The notes under the pieces are model-generated. The model saw only the letters and a program-made list of their open reading frames with translations. It did not search any database and was not told where the DNA came from. A program made the translations under genes and the position numbers. From Phyllobacterium sp. T1293 (lineage in GTDB: Bacteria; Pseudomonadota; Alphaproteobacteria; Rhizobiales; Rhizobiaceae), in the NCBI RefSeq assembly GCF_020731415.2, contig NZ_CP088274.1:242501-306500 (forward strand): DNA of 64,000 nucleotides. Reading direction: 5' to 3'. Shown one piece after another: positions 63,953 to 64,000 of the stretch (positions are counted from its first letter, which is position 1; every line of letters starts with the position of its first letter).

Positions 63953-64000
63953 TTACTCTTCGCGCTGACCTGTCAGCTGGAGCAGCAGCTGGAAGATATT
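63953..64000 (-). CDS. C-terminal end of an unidentified protein (cut by window edge)
   Basis: The last 15 codons and TAA of a minus-strand gene enter from the right edge; the peptide is NIFQLLLQLTGQREE. Coding is supported by the open frame and the strong terminator just behind it. The peptide is too short for me to name the protein. Confidence 0.6.
   Translation of the reverse strand, partial: NIFQLLLQLTGQREE

Overview
The window reads as a chromosomal or chromid segment of an alphaproteobacterium of the order Hyphomicrobiales (Rhizobiales), most likely a Brucellaceae or Phyllobacteriaceae relative. The reasons are a ChvE-GguAB sugar importer with gguC, many CUT1 sugar ABC systems, a RegB/RegA-type redox pair behind a cyo quinol oxidase, and moderate-to-high GC with dense ATGA-overlapping operons. 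Taxonomy is inferred from gene content only. I see no transposase, integrase, CRISPR array, prophage or rRNA. One tRNA (Gln, CTG) is present.

Layout. 1-6 kb: gguB (cut by the edge), gguA and chvE on the minus strand; diverging from chvE are gguC and a XylB-like sugar dehydrogenase, followed by a GntR/FCD regulator. 6-15 kb: an AraC regulator diverging from a CUT1 importer operon that carries a fused Gfo/Idh/MocA-aldo/keto reductase and a hydroxypyruvate-isomerase-like TIM barrel, then a LacI regulator. 15-19 kb: a polar amino-acid type ABC operon containing a signal-less aspartylglucosaminidase-family hydrolase, with a clear promoter and LacI-type operator. 19-25 kb: a ugpBAEC-like importer with a TIM-barrel isomerase and a cupin. 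25-33 kb: a second sugar-acid cluster (PfkB kinase, DapA-family aldolase, GntR, CUT1 importer, XylX-like dehydratase). 33-37.5 kb: Tex, an MFS exporter, tRNA-Gln. 37.6-44.5 kb: phosphomannomutase, rfbACBD (dTDP-L-rhamnose) and two GT2 glycosyltransferases for a surface polysaccharide. 44.5-53 kb: an MHS transporter, cyoABCD, SURF1, RegB/RegA. 53-64 kb: an LpxO/AspH-like hydroxylase, Ogt, EmrAB-type efflux with a TetR regulator, a flavin monooxygenase, a hydroxyacid dehydrogenase with LysR, LysR with TauE/SafE, a RibD-C protein, and the tail of an unidentified gene.

How it fits together. The first 33 kb is an accessory sugar and sugar-acid uptake region with five ABC systems, each next to its own catabolic enzymes and local regulator. 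Several regulators can be matched to palindromes sitting on promoter elements: an ATAATATTAT palindrome shared by the chvE/gguC promoters and the gntR upstream region; TGAAACCGGTTTCA directly behind the promoter of the hydrolase operon; ACTAACATGTTAGT inside the promoter of the aldolase operon. The XylB-like, GguC and XylX-like enzymes suggest oxidative, non-phosphorylative (Weimberg-type) pentose or galactose breakdown split between two loci. The second half is envelope and respiratory: rhamnose-containing polysaccharide synthesis, then a quinol oxidase operon coupled to a redox-sensing kinase/regulator pair.

Most unusual items: the putative LacI-controlled import-and-hydrolysis module for a glycosyl-asparagine-like compound (15.1-19.1 kb), the Gfo/Idh-AKR fusion (11.1-13.1 kb), overlapping divergent promoters sharing one operator at chvE/gguC, hairpins placed beside solute-binding-protein genes, and two terminators built into the ends of coding sequences (manB, regA).
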